NCBI GenBank assembly: GCA_017477505.1
Contig: JAFUVQ010000060.1
Span: 1 to 64,000, forward strand
DNA from: Eubacterium sp.
Lineage (GTDB): Bacteria > Bacillota > Clostridia > Lachnospirales > Lachnospiraceae
DNA: 64,000 nucleotides
Direction: 5' to 3'
In this document: positions 17,120-26,175 of the stretch, in pieces
How positions within the stretch are numbered: position 1 is the first letter of the stretch
How the letters are laid out: each line of letters opens with the position of its first letter
Notes under the pieces: generated by a model
What the model was told of the DNA's origin: nothing
Seen by the model: the letters and a program-made list of their open reading frames with translations, nothing else
Databases searched by the model: none
Translations under genes and position numbers: made by a program

Positions 17120-17563
17120 TCATTTAATTCTAGTCGCTATACCGAGATTTACAAGATACACCTCATCCGCTGCTGCGGCCAGACGTATCATACATCTTCC
17201 GCATATCTCCCGCCATGTATCAAGAAACCGGTCTACAGGGATTACGCCTGATCCCAGTTCATTTGAAATAATGATAAGCCTTTCACGGAGGTTTTCGTCA
17301 AGAAGGACTCCCATCATTTCTTCGGCCATATCTCTGTAATCACCCAATTCACATACTCCGTCCATCATTTCTCTGACCATCAGATGAAAATCATCTATGA
17401 GTATGTATCCGTCGTCGGCGCCTCCGTTCTTATCTAAAAGATTCCTGAGTTCCGACACCATCCGGAAGTAATCGCCCCTTCGGTATTCCCGGTAAAATGT
17501 AGTGTAATGTTTTCTGACGAGTTCAGTCTTTCCCTGATCACGTCCACCTGTATATATTACCAT
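17120..17563 (-). CDS. Shortened CobU-like P-loop protein
   Basis: A 147-residue protein resembling adenosylcobinamide kinase/guanylyltransferase but not a standard one. Seen: a P-loop (GGRDQGKT) at the N-terminus, IDDFHLMVRE as a Walker-B-like strand, and the C-terminal ISNELGSGVIPVDRF plus WREICGRC, which matches the CobU segment around SNEVGxGIVP. Missing is the RHRxxR stretch that carries the guanylylated histidine in CobU. A full cobU lies only about 800 bp away, on the other side of cobS. I infer a second, diverged CobU paralogue that could keep kinase activity or bind nucleotide; its role is unknown. Confidence 0.75.
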   Translation of the reverse strand: MVIYTGGRDQGKTELVRKHYTTFYREYRRGDYFRMVSELRNLLDKNGGADDGYILIDDFHLMVREMMDGVCELGDYRDMAEEMMGVLLDENLRERLIIISNELGSGVIPVDRFLDTWREICGRCMIRLAAAADEVYLVNLGIATRIK

Positions 17564-17599
17564 ATTTCGACCTGTTTTTGCATTTTTTTCAAGAATTTT

Positions 17600-18370
17600 T
17601 CAGATGTTTTTTATGCATTCTCCACAAGTGATACCCATCATCATCAACAATTCGGAAATGCATATGAACCAGCCTGCCAGGTCCCCGGTAATACCTCCGA
17701 ATTCCTTATAGGCCAGATGTCTGTAATAGTAAACAGAAATGCATGCACCGACAGCCATACCGGCCGCAGCATATGAGCTGACTATAATATCCGCCGCAAG
17801 AACGGCAACAAGAATGATTGTAAGTGTTATGAGAACTGTTTTTTTAGCCGCAGCTTTTCTGGTCATCTGAAGGCTTCCGTCCGGCTTGGCCATTCTGAAA
17901 CAGAGAAGTGTAAGTCCGCTGAGCCCTCTTGATACAACAAAAGCAGTTCCTGCCACGATAATACTACCCGTATCCCTTATGGTAGATACCGTTGCGAGAT
18001 AAAGCATGTAATAAAGAATAGCCATTATAACGGAAAATGCGCCTATATGTGGGTCACTGAGTATTCTCAGTCTTTCTTCTCTGTCCCCGTAGGACTTGAC
18101 CGCATCCATGGTATCCATGAATCCGTCCACATGATATCCACCCGTAATAAGAATCGGAACTGCCCCGGCAATAAGTGTATATGCAAATACATTTATTCCC
18201 ATTTTCCCTGCAAACAGGCACCATGCGCTTACCAGAGCGCCGATGACCACGCCTATCAAAGGAAAGAAGCAGAGTGAATACCTGATATCCTTCTTGTTCC
18301 AGTCAAAGTAAGGCATGGGTATTCTCGAATATGTTGAAAAAGCCACTGCTAAAGCTCGAAAAAAAGTCAA
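17600..18370 (-). CDS. cobS: Adenosylcobinamide-GDP ribazoletransferase (cobalamin synthase) CobS
   Basis: Membrane enzyme that joins adenosylcobinamide-GDP and alpha-ribazole(-phosphate). Typical features are the N-terminal FSTYSRIPMPYF, PLIGVVIGAL, GGYHVDGFMDTMDAV (metal-binding acidic motif, about residues 70-85), SDPHIGAFSV, and about six hydrophobic segments. I place the start at the TTG at 18370: AAGGAG sits seven bases upstream and the canonical CobS N-terminus begins there. The longer frame from 18424 would overlap cobU and adds an unusual basic leader. It lies between the full cobU and the shortened CobU-like gene. Confidence 0.92.
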   Translation of the reverse strand: MTFFRALAVAFSTYSRIPMPYFDWNKKDIRYSLCFFPLIGVVIGALVSAWCLFAGKMGINVFAYTLIAGAVPILITGGYHVDGFMDTMDAVKSYGDREERLRILSDPHIGAFSVIMAILYYMLYLATVSTIRDTGSIIVAGTAFVVSRGLSGLTLLCFRMAKPDGSLQMTRKAAAKKTVLITLTIILVAVLAADIIVSSYAAAGMAVGACISVYYYRHLAYKEFGGITGDLAGWFICISELLMMMGITCGECIKNI

Positions 18371-18395
18371 TTTGATTCTCCTTTTTTTAATGAAG

Positions 18396-18914
18396 TTAAA
18401 TATGGCATGGAATACCTGCCACAACCCGGATCACTTCGTCTGCCATCTTTGCAGCCAGAATATTCAGTCTTCCCAGTGCTGCGATATATGACGACGTTAC
18501 TTCATCATAATCCACACCGTCGCAGAATATATCACCTGCTACGATAACAAGGTTTTGGCAAATACTGCCAAGCTGTCTGATATCCGAAATTATTGCATTT
18601 TCATCTGCAGTACCGGCATCTGAAAACATCCGATTTGCCAGAAGATTCGGGATATCTTCTATAATACACGAAACCTCTCCCTGATCATCAGGCAGACTCG
18701 TTAAAACATTCAAAAGGCAGCTGTCTTCTTCAATCGTGATAAAACCTTTTCCCGCGCGTAAATGCCGGTGACGTTCTATCCTTGCTGCAGCCGCCTTTTC
18801 TATCTTCATGGTTGCTATATAGTATTTTGGATTTTCTCCCGCAAGTGCGACGAGTCTTTCTTCAGCATACTCTGATTTGCCGCTCGCACTCCCACCTGTG
18901 ACAAGTATGATCAT
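18396..18914 (-). CDS. cobU: Adenosylcobinamide kinase / guanylyltransferase CobU
   Basis: Phosphorylates adenosylcobinamide and then guanylylates it. The 172 residues contain VTGGSASGKSEYAEE (P-loop, residues 5-18), YIATMK, and RIERHRHLRAGKGFITIEE, which includes the RHR stretch with the likely guanylylated His. Next are IIEDIPNLLANR and the C-terminal SSYIAALGRLNILAAKMADEV. The usual SNEVGxGIVP segment is degenerate here (AGDIFCDGVDYDE), while the nearby CobU-like gene keeps that segment but lacks the His stretch. Its ATG overlaps the previous stop as ATGA, indicating translational coupling with the zinc-ribbon gene. Confidence 0.88.
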   Translation of the reverse strand: MIILVTGGSASGKSEYAEERLVALAGENPKYYIATMKIEKAAAARIERHRHLRAGKGFITIEEDSCLLNVLTSLPDDQGEVSCIIEDIPNLLANRMFSDAGTADENAIISDIRQLGSICQNLVIVAGDIFCDGVDYDEVTSSYIAALGRLNILAAKMADEVIRVVAGIPCHI

Positions 18915-19579
18915 AGATATGGAAATACCTTTCTTCTGTCAGTTGCATGTTTCATAAAAAGATCAAGTAACTGTCCTTCGACAATATCTGCTGATTTTCT
19001 ATAGGCACTCTGAGTCGACTGCAGAATCTCAACATCTACTATCGGGAGCTGAATCTCAACAAAGGGTATCCCGGGATTACTTGTCTCTATACAGATATCA
19101 GTACTGTCATATTGAGGATAATAACCGTTTTTACCCAGAGCATCATGAAAGTGTTCCTGCAGATAATAATCCGTTACTTCTTCAAAGTGTATGACAGGGC
19201 TGTACATTTCCTGATATTCTCTCTGTCTTACCTCACCGATATACTTAACACGGAAGGTTTCCTCTTCGGTATTATACTCGAAACGTCCGCTGCATAAATT
19301 TCCCGTGGGTACAAAGTTTTTGGCAAGAATATCATTTTCCTCTTTAAATCTGAAGATTCTCTTCATGTAGTTTTTATTGATGGAGCGGAGAACATCAAAA
19401 ACAGGGATATATTCCATAGAATGCTCATTCAGCATGAATATACCCCTGGTCTTCTTACGTCTAAGGAGGGGATATATCATGTCAAGACAGTCATCACAAA
19501 GCGAATATTCTCTGTTCCACATAAATGCTTCTCTGACAGGTCCGCCACAGTTAAGGCATACTTCCTCTTTTGCAGTCAT
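18911..19579 (-). CDS. Uncharacterised zinc-ribbon protein in the cobalamin block
   Basis: I do not recognise a family for this 222-residue protein. The N-terminus has a CxxC...CxxC arrangement (CLNCGG at residues 8-13 and LCDDCL about 19 residues later), suggesting a small zinc ribbon. The rest is soluble, mixed alpha/beta and acidic, without membrane segments or signal peptide; it contains many aromatic residues and ends in FMKHATDRRKVFPYL. GGGGGAGGGGGAT precedes the ATG. It sits between cobT (about 125 bp upstream) and cobU (ATGA overlap), so it is probably made together with the nucleotide-loop enzymes. Function unknown; metal sensing or handling is only a guess. Confidence 0.7.
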   Translation of the reverse strand: MTAKEEVCLNCGGPVREAFMWNREYSLCDDCLDMIYPLLRRKKTRGIFMLNEHSMEYIPVFDVLRSINKNYMKRIFRFKEENDILAKNFVPTGNLCSGRFEYNTEEETFRVKYIGEVRQREYQEMYSPVIHFEEVTDYYLQEHFHDALGKNGYYPQYDSTDICIETSNPGIPFVEIQLPIVDVEILQSTQSAYRKSADIVEGQLLDLFMKHATDRRKVFPYL

Positions 19580-19703
19580 GATATCCCCCTCCCCCTACTA
19601 TTTTTCAAATAAAAATGTAATTAAAAATGCATAATCCCCATACATCATTATCAAATACAGTATACCCAAAACCATTGGTTTTTTCAACAGAAAGCGCCTT
19701 GCT

Positions 19704-20882
19704 TTATTCCGTAAATTTCTTGTACGGATCCATTTTTAACTCTGAAAATGTGCTGCCGCTTTTATATAACGACATAGCCATATCAAGCATAGGAAAGAGC
19801 ATAACCGCACCGGTCCCCTCTCCCAGATGAAGTCCCGCTCTGATGACAGGTTTCAGCTTCAGTCCCATCTCTTCGAAAACCTCTCTCATGGCAGGTTCCG
19901 AACCCATGTGGGACGGGATGACATATTCCTTTATTCCCGGAACCATCTTCTCAGCAACATATGCCGCAGTCACACTGATCACCCCATCCATAACGATAGG
20001 CATATGGTGAATAGCTCCGCCGATAAATACTCCGGCCAGCCCTGCTATATCATATCCTCCGAATGTGGTAAGCGCTGCAAGGGCATGCAGTTTATTTATC
20101 ATCTGCATATCCGGAATATCACCTTCAAAGGCATCCGGATCAGCCTCTTTCAACTTAACGGAAAGGGAGAATATATCTTCGTTCAGATCATATTTGGCAA
20201 GCGCCCTCTTAATAACATCACATTTATAAGCATATCCCTCTTCCGAAAGCCCTGCCCCGTGTCCTGTAAGGGTTTCAACAGGAAGTCTCAGAAGCTCCGC
20301 AAGGAGTGCACTGCAGGTTGTTGTATTTCCGATTCCCATCTCACCTGTCGCAATGATGTCATAGCCTTCTTCAGCCAGTCTTCCCACTATGCTGATACCT
20401 GTCTCGACAGCTTTCATGGTTTCCCTGAGATTCATAGCCGGTTCCATCATAAAGTTGCGGGAGCCTGCTCGAATCTTTGCATTTATGATTCTGCCTCCTA
20501 TAGGAGTTCCGTTCTTTATTCCTATATCAACAGGAAATGTATCGATATAGGAACCACCGCTTACCGCTATCCCGTGAATCATTTCACCCACAGAGCTTTT
20601 ATCTTCGGTCATCAGCTTTGCCACCTTAAGTGTCACGTCACTTTCGCTCTGGCTGACTCCTTCGTCAACGATTCCGTTATCAGCTATCATGATTACAAGA
20701 GCTCTTCTGTCAAGGTCAAACTCCTCCTTGCCGTGAATTCCTGCAATATGGGTTATGATTTTCTCAAGCTCCCCGAGTCCTCCTATGGGCTTAGCCACGG
20801 AGTTCCACTTTTGGATCGCCTTCTCCACTGTTTCGGCGGATGGCATATCCGGTTTGATTTTAAGCAATTCATCTACAGTCAT
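19704..20882 (-). CDS. cobT: Nicotinate-nucleotide:dimethylbenzimidazole phosphoribosyltransferase CobT
   Basis: Activates the lower-ligand base by forming alpha-ribazole phosphate. Family motifs: AKPIGGLGELEKI near the N-terminus, IMIADNGIVDEGVSQS, GEMGIGNTTTCSALLAEL, GHGAGLS, GGYDIAGLAGVFIGG, and the catalytic Glu region HLGEGTGAVMLFPMLD near residue 360. At 392 residues it is slightly longer than the usual ~350. ATG with AAGGAT upstream. It lies 55 bp downstream of cobQ. No dimethylbenzimidazole synthesis genes (bza or bluB) are present in the window, so the base used is not known. Confidence 0.94.
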   Translation of the reverse strand: MTVDELLKIKPDMPSAETVEKAIQKWNSVAKPIGGLGELEKIITHIAGIHGKEEFDLDRRALVIMIADNGIVDEGVSQSESDVTLKVAKLMTEDKSSVGEMIHGIAVSGGSYIDTFPVDIGIKNGTPIGGRIINAKIRAGSRNFMMEPAMNLRETMKAVETGISIVGRLAEEGYDIIATGEMGIGNTTTCSALLAELLRLPVETLTGHGAGLSEEGYAYKCDVIKRALAKYDLNEDIFSLSVKLKEADPDAFEGDIPDMQMINKLHALAALTTFGGYDIAGLAGVFIGGAIHHMPIVMDGVISVTAAYVAEKMVPGIKEYVIPSHMGSEPAMREVFEEMGLKLKPVIRAGLHLGEGTGAVMLFPMLDMAMSLYKSGSTFSELKMDPYKKFTE

Positions 20883-20937
20883 TTTACGAATCCTTCTTAT
20901 ATTTTAATTCATTTTCATTCACATGCAGGGTTCCATA

Positions 20938-22482
20938 TCATTTATTTTCATTCAGAATCTGCATTATGAAATCCATATCCATATGCCGGCGGATTATATC
21001 TGCAAGTTTATCGTATTCTCTCTCTTTGATAACCGCATAATCCTCGTATCCGGTATTGATCGTAATTCCTTTTCTCTCTGCCAGAGCTCCGGTCATAGAT
21101 TTCATAATTCCGGGATGATCAAAGATACCATGAACATAGGTGCCATATACATTTTGTGAATTAATGACAACCGGAACATCTTCATGGTCTTCTGTCTTTT
21201 CAGGACGTATCCTGACAATTTCCGACCTTCCCATGTGTATCTCATAGCCGGAATATGCAAGCCCCGACAGCACTTCAAGAGGTCCGCCTATATCATTAAT
21301 TAAGCCTGAATCCTGTTTCCGTATCTTTTCTTTTCTGATAACCGTCTTTATCGGAAGAAGTGAGAGTCCCTGATCTTCTCCACCTTCCTCAAGATAATCA
21401 GGATCGGAAATGATATTTCCAAGCATCTGCATACCTCCGCAGATACCGAATATTACAGGGCGCTTCTTCTCTTCATTTTCATTAAGTTTAAGTATGGCAT
21501 CCGATAATCCGTTCCGCCTGAGCCACATCAGATCTCCCATAGTATTCTTGCTGCCCGGAAGAATGATCATATCGGGATTACCAAGCTCCGAAGCATGAGA
21601 AACATATCTGAGGCTGATATCCGAAGCAGTCCGGATAACGTCAAAATCGGTAAAATTGGAAACACGGGGATATTTGATCACAGCTATATCGATTACAGAT
21701 GAATGAGCTGAATCTCCGGAATCCGTACCCGCTTTCACCGAAGCTGTTTTAGTCATATTAAGGGAATCTGCCAGGCTGTCCTCGTCCGCAACATTTATGT
21801 CGGCATAAGGAATTACGCCGACAACAGGAACCTTGCATTTTTCTTCTATCATACTGATTCCGGAATCAAGAAGTGAGGCATCTCCACGAAATTTATTGAT
21901 AATAAAACCTTTAACCCTCTTTTGCTCTTCTTCCGTCAGCAGTGCATAAGTTCCGTAAAGCTGAGCAAAAACACCGCCCCTGTCGATATCCCCGACTATA
22001 AGAACCGGTGCATCAAGAAGGTTGGCAAGCCCCATATTTACTATATCATTGTCTTTTAGATTTATCTCGGCCGGACTGCCGGCGCCTTCGATAACTATAA
22101 CATCATATTCTTCGGCCAGCTTATCATATGCCTTCCTGATTTCGGGAACAAGGCTTTTCTTATATTCAAAATACTCTCTTGCAGGCATGTTTCCGACAGG
22201 TTCGCCGTTAACTATAACCTGTGAACCCACATTACTGGTAGGTTTGAGAAGAATGGGATTCATATAGACTGATGGCTTTGTGCCTGCCGCCTCGGCCTGC
22301 ATCACCTGGGCCCTGCCCATCTCAAGTCCATCCTCCGTAACATATGAATTAAGCGCCATATTCTGTGATTTGAATGGCGCCACCTTGTATCCTTCCTGCA
22401 TAAGAATGCGGCAGAGACCTGCCGCAATCAAACTTTTTCCCGCATTTGACATAGTCCCCTGGACCATGATTTTTTTTGCCAT
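20938..22482 (-). CDS. cobQ: Cobyric acid synthase CobQ/CbiP
   Basis: Amidates side chains b, d, e and g of adenosylcobyrinate diamide. The 514 residues comprise a dethiobiotin-synthetase-like domain ([17 protein letters not shown] at the N-terminus, [42 protein letters not shown]), a linker (about residues 220-265), and a glutamine amidotransferase domain with the Cys in [11 protein letters not shown] (about residue 350) and [10 protein letters not shown] near the end. GGGAG precedes the ATG. It is separated from thyA by 32 bp and may be transcribed from the promoter upstream of thyA. Confidence 0.95.
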   Translation of the reverse strand: MAKKIMVQGTMSNAGKSLIAAGLCRILMQEGYKVAPFKSQNMALNSYVTEDGLEMGRAQVMQAEAAGTKPSVYMNPILLKPTSNVGSQVIVNGEPVGNMPAREYFEYKKSLVPEIRKAYDKLAEEYDVIVIEGAGSPAEINLKDNDIVNMGLANLLDAPVLIVGDIDRGGVFAQLYGTYALLTEEEQKRVKGFIINKFRGDASLLDSGISMIEEKCKVPVVGVIPYADINVADEDSLADSLNMTKTASVKAGTDSGDSAHSSVIDIAVIKYPRVSNFTDFDVIRTASDISLRYVSHASELGNPDMIILPGSKNTMGDLMWLRRNGLSDAILKLNENEEKKRPVIFGICGGMQMLGNIISDPDYLEEGGEDQGLSLLPIKTVIRKEKIRKQDSGLINDIGGPLEVLSGLAYSGYEIHMGRSEIVRIRPEKTEDHEDVPVVINSQNVYGTYVHGIFDHPGIMKSMTGALAERKGITINTGYEDYAVIKEREYDKLADIIRRHMDMDFIMQILNENK

Positions 22483-22514
22483 TGATCTACTCCCTGCCGG
22501 TGCACCGGCTGTTT

Positions 22515-23369
22515 TTATATACCCAATTCAAATTTAAGCTGTGGTTTTACCGGATCATAATTTTCCATGGTAAAATCATCCAGAACGAACTCCTCAAAAG
22601 GAGTGCCCGTAAGCCTGTTAAGTATAAGTTCAGGTACCGGAGTTCCGTCAGTTTCTTCTTTTTCTTTTTCTTCAAATCTTCTAAGGAGCTCATGAGCATT
22701 TTCGATATGCCTGTCGTAAATCTGCTCATTTGCAACAAAATGTGTAAATACACCGGGCTCATATCCTGCAGTCTTTGCTATCATCATAAGGAGCGCTGCA
22801 TACTGGATTTCATTTATGCCGCCTGCTCCCGAAGCCGTCAGCATATCGCCGCTTCGCTGTACCATACACATATCAAGGAATTTTCCACGGACATTCCATA
22901 TCGTAAGAAATGCACATGGCGCAAGTCCCGGAGTCTCATGAAGATCTTTTTCCTGCCATAGAGACATGATCTTTCTTCTTCCGTAGGGATCTTTCCTGAT
23001 ATCGGCAAGAAGGTTCCGAACGAGATCATACCTTTTAACAGTTGCCCCGTACCTCTGACCTATGGTTCCGTCACCTATATCCCATGGTCCCCACCAGGTT
23101 ACTCCAAGCTCCTCCATCTCGCTTATAACATTTGTCGGATGCTGGTAGATTGTGAAAATCTCCTTGATTCCGGTCTTCCATGCCTGGTAACGGAGAGTTG
23201 ATATAGGAAATTCACCCTTGGAAAGATCATACTTTCTGGTTACGTGATTCACACTGATCGTATGAGCAGGACTTCCATCCTCATACTTCGGGCGAGGATT
23301 CTCATCCAGGTACCCGTTTTCAAGAATATTCTTAATATCCTCTGCTAAATATTTATCCGCTTTAGTCAT
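22515..23369 (-). CDS. thyA: Thymidylate synthase ThyA
   Basis: Makes dTMP from dUMP with methylenetetrahydrofolate. Recognisable are the folate/dUMP regions [14 protein letters not shown] and [19 protein letters not shown], the active-site Cys in [12 protein letters not shown] (about residue 155), and the [25 protein letters not shown] segment corresponding to the QRSxD dUMP-binding loop. The C-terminus is PQLKFELGI. The protein is divergent from E. coli ThyA. Start at the ATG 23369, five bases after AGGTGG; a GTG three codons earlier is less likely. A good promoter lies just upstream, so thyA may be the first gene of the cobalamin transcript. Confidence 0.88.
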   Translation of the reverse strand: MTKADKYLAEDIKNILENGYLDENPRPKYEDGSPAHTISVNHVTRKYDLSKGEFPISTLRYQAWKTGIKEIFTIYQHPTNVISEMEELGVTWWGPWDIGDGTIGQRYGATVKRYDLVRNLLADIRKDPYGRRKIMSLWQEKDLHETPGLAPCAFLTIWNVRGKFLDMCMVQRSGDMLTASGAGGINEIQYAALLMMIAKTAGYEPGVFTHFVANEQIYDRHIENAHELLRRFEEKEKEETDGTPVPELILNRLTGTPFEEFVLDDFTMENYDPVKPQLKFELGI

Positions 23370-23415
23370 ATCCCCCACCTGTTCAAATACATAAAAATAT
23401 TATGTTACGTCTATT

Positions 23416-23444
23416 AGTATAATCCCTGTATCTTTTACTTTCAA
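23416..23444 (-). promoter_or_regulatory. Sigma-A-type promoter upstream of thyA
   Basis: Minus-strand TTGAAA (23439-23444) and TATACT (23416-23421) are separated by exactly 17 bp, a near-consensus vegetative promoter about 50 bp before the thyA start. It is the best promoter I can see ahead of the cobalamin block. Confidence 0.65.
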
Positions 23445-23504
23445 CTGTTATCCCCGGAGTGAACTGTGATATCATCAGGCTATACTATGATATCCCCGGG
23501 ATCA

Positions 23505-24140
23505 TCACCACCAGCATGAGTGGGTAGTATCATCCATGAGACATACATCGGATTTTACTTTTAATTCTCTTACCAGTGTAGAAAGATTTGCAAATTCATC
23601 ATATGTAAGAATCCTGAAATACTCTGCCTGCTGAAGATAATAATGGACTATAAAGGCATGTGGATATTGAGAAATATCCACATGATCAGGATTTTGATAT
23701 TTTTCATCCCAATAGTTATTCGTCCAGCCAAAAGGAAGCTCTTCATTTAATGACATTATGACTTCTTTATATACCTGTCCGTTCATGTCAGCCACTTTTG
23801 CATAATACCGCCATTCATAATCCCTTGAGTCATCACCGAAAAGATTCGTTCTCGTACCGATTATATGATTGCAGGTATCTACAATAACCACTTCGGTATA
23901 GCTGAATCTTCCCTGTCTTATACATTCTATGAACTGTTCTCTTTGCTTCTTATTTACCTTCCTGGGTTCCATAAGACGCGGATCATCGGCAACGGAAGTA
24001 ATAAGCTGCTTATAAGGAAGTGACCTGATGCCGGGACGATTGGCGTCAGCAGCCACCTCCTTACTGACCATTTTAGACTTAATCTTTTCACTTTCCTGAA
24101 AATCCTTGATAGTTTCTTTCAATTTACCAAAAAAGCCCAT
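23505..24140 (-). CDS. Uncharacterised protein with C-terminal HSCWW
   Basis: I do not recognise this 211-residue soluble protein. It begins with a charged amphipathic stretch (MGFFGKLKETIKDFQ) and has a central mixed region with YTEVVIVDTCNHIIGTRTN and WRYYAKVADMNGQVYKEV that looks like beta strands. It ends unusually in DDTTHSCWW with the stop immediately after. No signal peptide or membrane segment is seen. A strong AAGGAG precedes the ATG. It follows the AKR gene with a 48-bp gap and may be in the same transcript. Function unknown. Confidence 0.65.
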   Translation of the reverse strand: MGFFGKLKETIKDFQESEKIKSKMVSKEVAADANRPGIRSLPYKQLITSVADDPRLMEPRKVNKKQREQFIECIRQGRFSYTEVVIVDTCNHIIGTRTNLFGDDSRDYEWRYYAKVADMNGQVYKEVIMSLNEELPFGWTNNYWDEKYQNPDHVDISQYPHAFIVHYYLQQAEYFRILTYDEFANLSTLVRELKVKSDVCLMDDTTHSCWW

Positions 24141-24188
24141 AATTTCTCCTTAAAAATCACATATATACCGGTGGCATCAATCTATCTT

Positions 24189-25307
24189 CTAATCCAGAAT
24201 CTCCGCTGCTTCCTTCAACAGTTCGATTATAGGAAGATGCTGCGGGCATACTCCTTCGCACTGACCGCATGCAACACAGGCAGATGCTCTTCCGCTTCTG
24301 GACACGAGACCTGAATAGAAATTCTTGGATCTCCAGTCATCAGGATATCTACGGAGTGTGTTGATGGTCCTGAATACATCAGGTATGCTTATGTTCATCG
24401 GGCATCCCGGAGTACAATACTTGCAGGCCGTACATCCTATCTGAGGGATACGGAGTATCTCGTCCGTCACTTCATTTATAATCTTCATTTCCTCATCCGA
24501 CATAGGTTCGAAATCTGCAAATGTACCGATGTTATCTTCCATCTGTTCTTCGGATGACATACCGGAAAGAATAGTCATTACTCCCGGTAGAGATCCCACA
24601 AATCTGAGAGCCCAGGATGCTATGGATTTATCCGGTCTCACATTCTTCATTTTTTCTTCAAGTTCAGGAGCCAGATTTGCAAGCATTCCGCCTCTTACGG
24701 GTTCCATAACAATGATAGGTATATTTCTCTCATTTAAAATGTTATATAATTCTTCGGACCTGACAACCGGATTTGTCCTATCTAGATAATTCAGCTGTAT
24801 CTGAACAAATTCCGTGTCCGGATGCCTGTCAAGCACCTCGACAAGAAGTTCTGGACTTCCATGGTAAGAAAAACCAAGATGACGGATTTTACCTTCTTCC
24901 TTCTTTTTCAGTCCCCAGCTGAAGCAGTCATACTGTTCATATTTATCATAGTTCGAACCATCCTCGATAGAGTGCAGCAGATAAAAATCAAAATAATCCA
25001 CTCCCGCTCTCTCACACTGCTCATCAAATATCCTGTCAACATCTTCAGCCTTCCTGATCTCCCAGGCCGGGAGCTTTGTCGCTATCATAAAACTGTCCCT
25101 TGGATATCTTTTTACCAAAGCTTCTCTTGCAGCAACTTCGGACTTCCCACCATGATAAACATAAGCCGTATCAAAGTAATTCATCCCCATCTGCATATAC
25201 TTATCGACCATTTTCTTTACATGCTCGATATCAATCTCCCCATCCTTTTCAGGAAGTCGCATAAGACCAAAACCCAGCTTTGGCATACTACTTAAATCAA
25301 TGTGCAT
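24189..25307 (-). CDS. Aldo/keto reductase with C-terminal Fe-S domain
   Basis: NAD(P)H-linked oxidoreductase of the AKR superfamily with a ferredoxin-like tail, common in anaerobes. The N-terminal barrel shows GFGLMRLP, FDTAYVYHGGKSE with the catalytic Tyr, SFMIATKLP and YLLHSIEDG. The C-terminus (about residues 290-372) has CTACKYCTPGCPM and CVACGQCEGVCP, matching two [4Fe-4S] binding groups. The physiological substrate is not evident. I use the ATG at 25307 because AGGAGG lies seven bases upstream; the TTG two codons earlier is too close to it. It lies about 24 bp after the GDPD gene. Confidence 0.92.
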   Translation of the reverse strand: MHIDLSSMPKLGFGLMRLPEKDGEIDIEHVKKMVDKYMQMGMNYFDTAYVYHGGKSEVAAREALVKRYPRDSFMIATKLPAWEIRKAEDVDRIFDEQCERAGVDYFDFYLLHSIEDGSNYDKYEQYDCFSWGLKKKEEGKIRHLGFSYHGSPELLVEVLDRHPDTEFVQIQLNYLDRTNPVVRSEELYNILNERNIPIIVMEPVRGGMLANLAPELEEKMKNVRPDKSIASWALRFVGSLPGVMTILSGMSSEEQMEDNIGTFADFEPMSDEEMKIINEVTDEILRIPQIGCTACKYCTPGCPMNISIPDVFRTINTLRRYPDDWRSKNFYSGLVSRSGRASACVACGQCEGVCPQHLPIIELLKEAAEILD

Positions 25308-25331
25308 CCCCAATACCTCCTATCAAAAAAA

Positions 25332-26066
25332 TCACACAGAGAACCTATGAGGCCTTACCCCTTTTTTACTCTTTGATATAAGCTCTTTCAATCTGTCCGG
25401 TCTGTCAGTTATAAGTCCCGCAACCCTGGTAAAACTAAGGAAATATCTCATGACCAGTTCATTGTTGACGGTCCATACATAAACAGGATATCCATAATAA
25501 TTCATTCTTCTTGTAAATGAGAAAAGCATTAAAAGCGGATACGGGCATACAAAGTCCGCTCTGCATGCCCTAAGTCTCCGCATAGGAAATATCTCGTTAT
25601 ATCTCATTCTGAAATCCGCATCATCCCTTCCCAGCAGGAGTCCTACGGTAATCTTATTGTCCAGCATTTTGATTTTGTACGGAGTAACATCATAAAATGA
25701 CTTTACGGAGTATTCGTCATAGTCAAGATATTTGTGTAGTATTCTGACCACTCTTTTCTCATACCCGGTTTCCTTTATCTCGATATCCATGAATACCTTG
25801 CCGTGACAGAGTTTAATGACATCAATAAATGTAGGGACCGCGAAGCCCTTCCTGCCGGCCACTTCCTGAATCTCATCAAATGTCATTTCGGAAATCTTTC
25901 TTCCGTCAATCTCCGAATCATGTATGACAATAAGTGCATTATCCTTAGTTCTTCTTACATCAAATTCTACCATGTCAACGCCAAGTTTTATAGCATTCAC
26001 AAAGGCATCCATCGTATTCTCGACTCCACCGAGTCCTGCTCCGCCGCGATGTGCGATCACCTTCAT
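25332..26066 (-). CDS. Glycerophosphodiester phosphodiesterase family protein
   Basis: Hydrolyses glycerophosphodiesters to glycerol-3-phosphate and an alcohol. GDPD family motifs: KVIAHRGGAGLGGVENTMDAF at the N-terminus (catalytic HR and E), DMVEFDVRRTKDNALIVIHD with the metal-binding E and D and second His, and the C-terminal VYVWTVNNE and GLITDRPD. No signal peptide, so probably cytoplasmic. I start at ATG 26066, preceded by GAGG; an in-frame ATG five codons upstream is possible. At 244 residues it is of normal family length. Confidence 0.9.
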   Translation of the reverse strand: MKVIAHRGGAGLGGVENTMDAFVNAIKLGVDMVEFDVRRTKDNALIVIHDSEIDGRKISEMTFDEIQEVAGRKGFAVPTFIDVIKLCHGKVFMDIEIKETGYEKRVVRILHKYLDYDEYSVKSFYDVTPYKIKMLDNKITVGLLLGRDDADFRMRYNEIFPMRRLRACRADFVCPYPLLMLFSFTRRMNYYGYPVYVWTVNNELVMRYFLSFTRVAGLITDRPDRLKELISKSKKGVRPHRFSV

Positions 26067-26175
26067 ATTATTTTCCCTCATGTCAATCTATAATCTTTTA
26101 TTCATCCTGCGATGACTTCTATTCTCGCTTGCGAGACCAGACACTGGATTCGGATCAGCACTCCAGCCCGACTCC

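Noticed and set aside
19580-20937. Possible cobalamin riboswitch upstream of cobT or cobU
   Set aside because: Read both gaps on the minus strand for a GCCACTG-type core and surrounding stems; nothing convincing was found.
19827-20969. 380-codon plus-strand open frame
   Set aside because: It lies exactly opposite cobT, has a His/Ser/Cys-rich product typical of antisense frames, and no ribosome site. Treated as a shadow.
26082-26175. tRNA-like gap with CTCGCTTGCGAG stem
   Set aside because: Only a small hairpin is present. No cloverleaf, T-loop GTTCGA or CCA-proximal acceptor stem.
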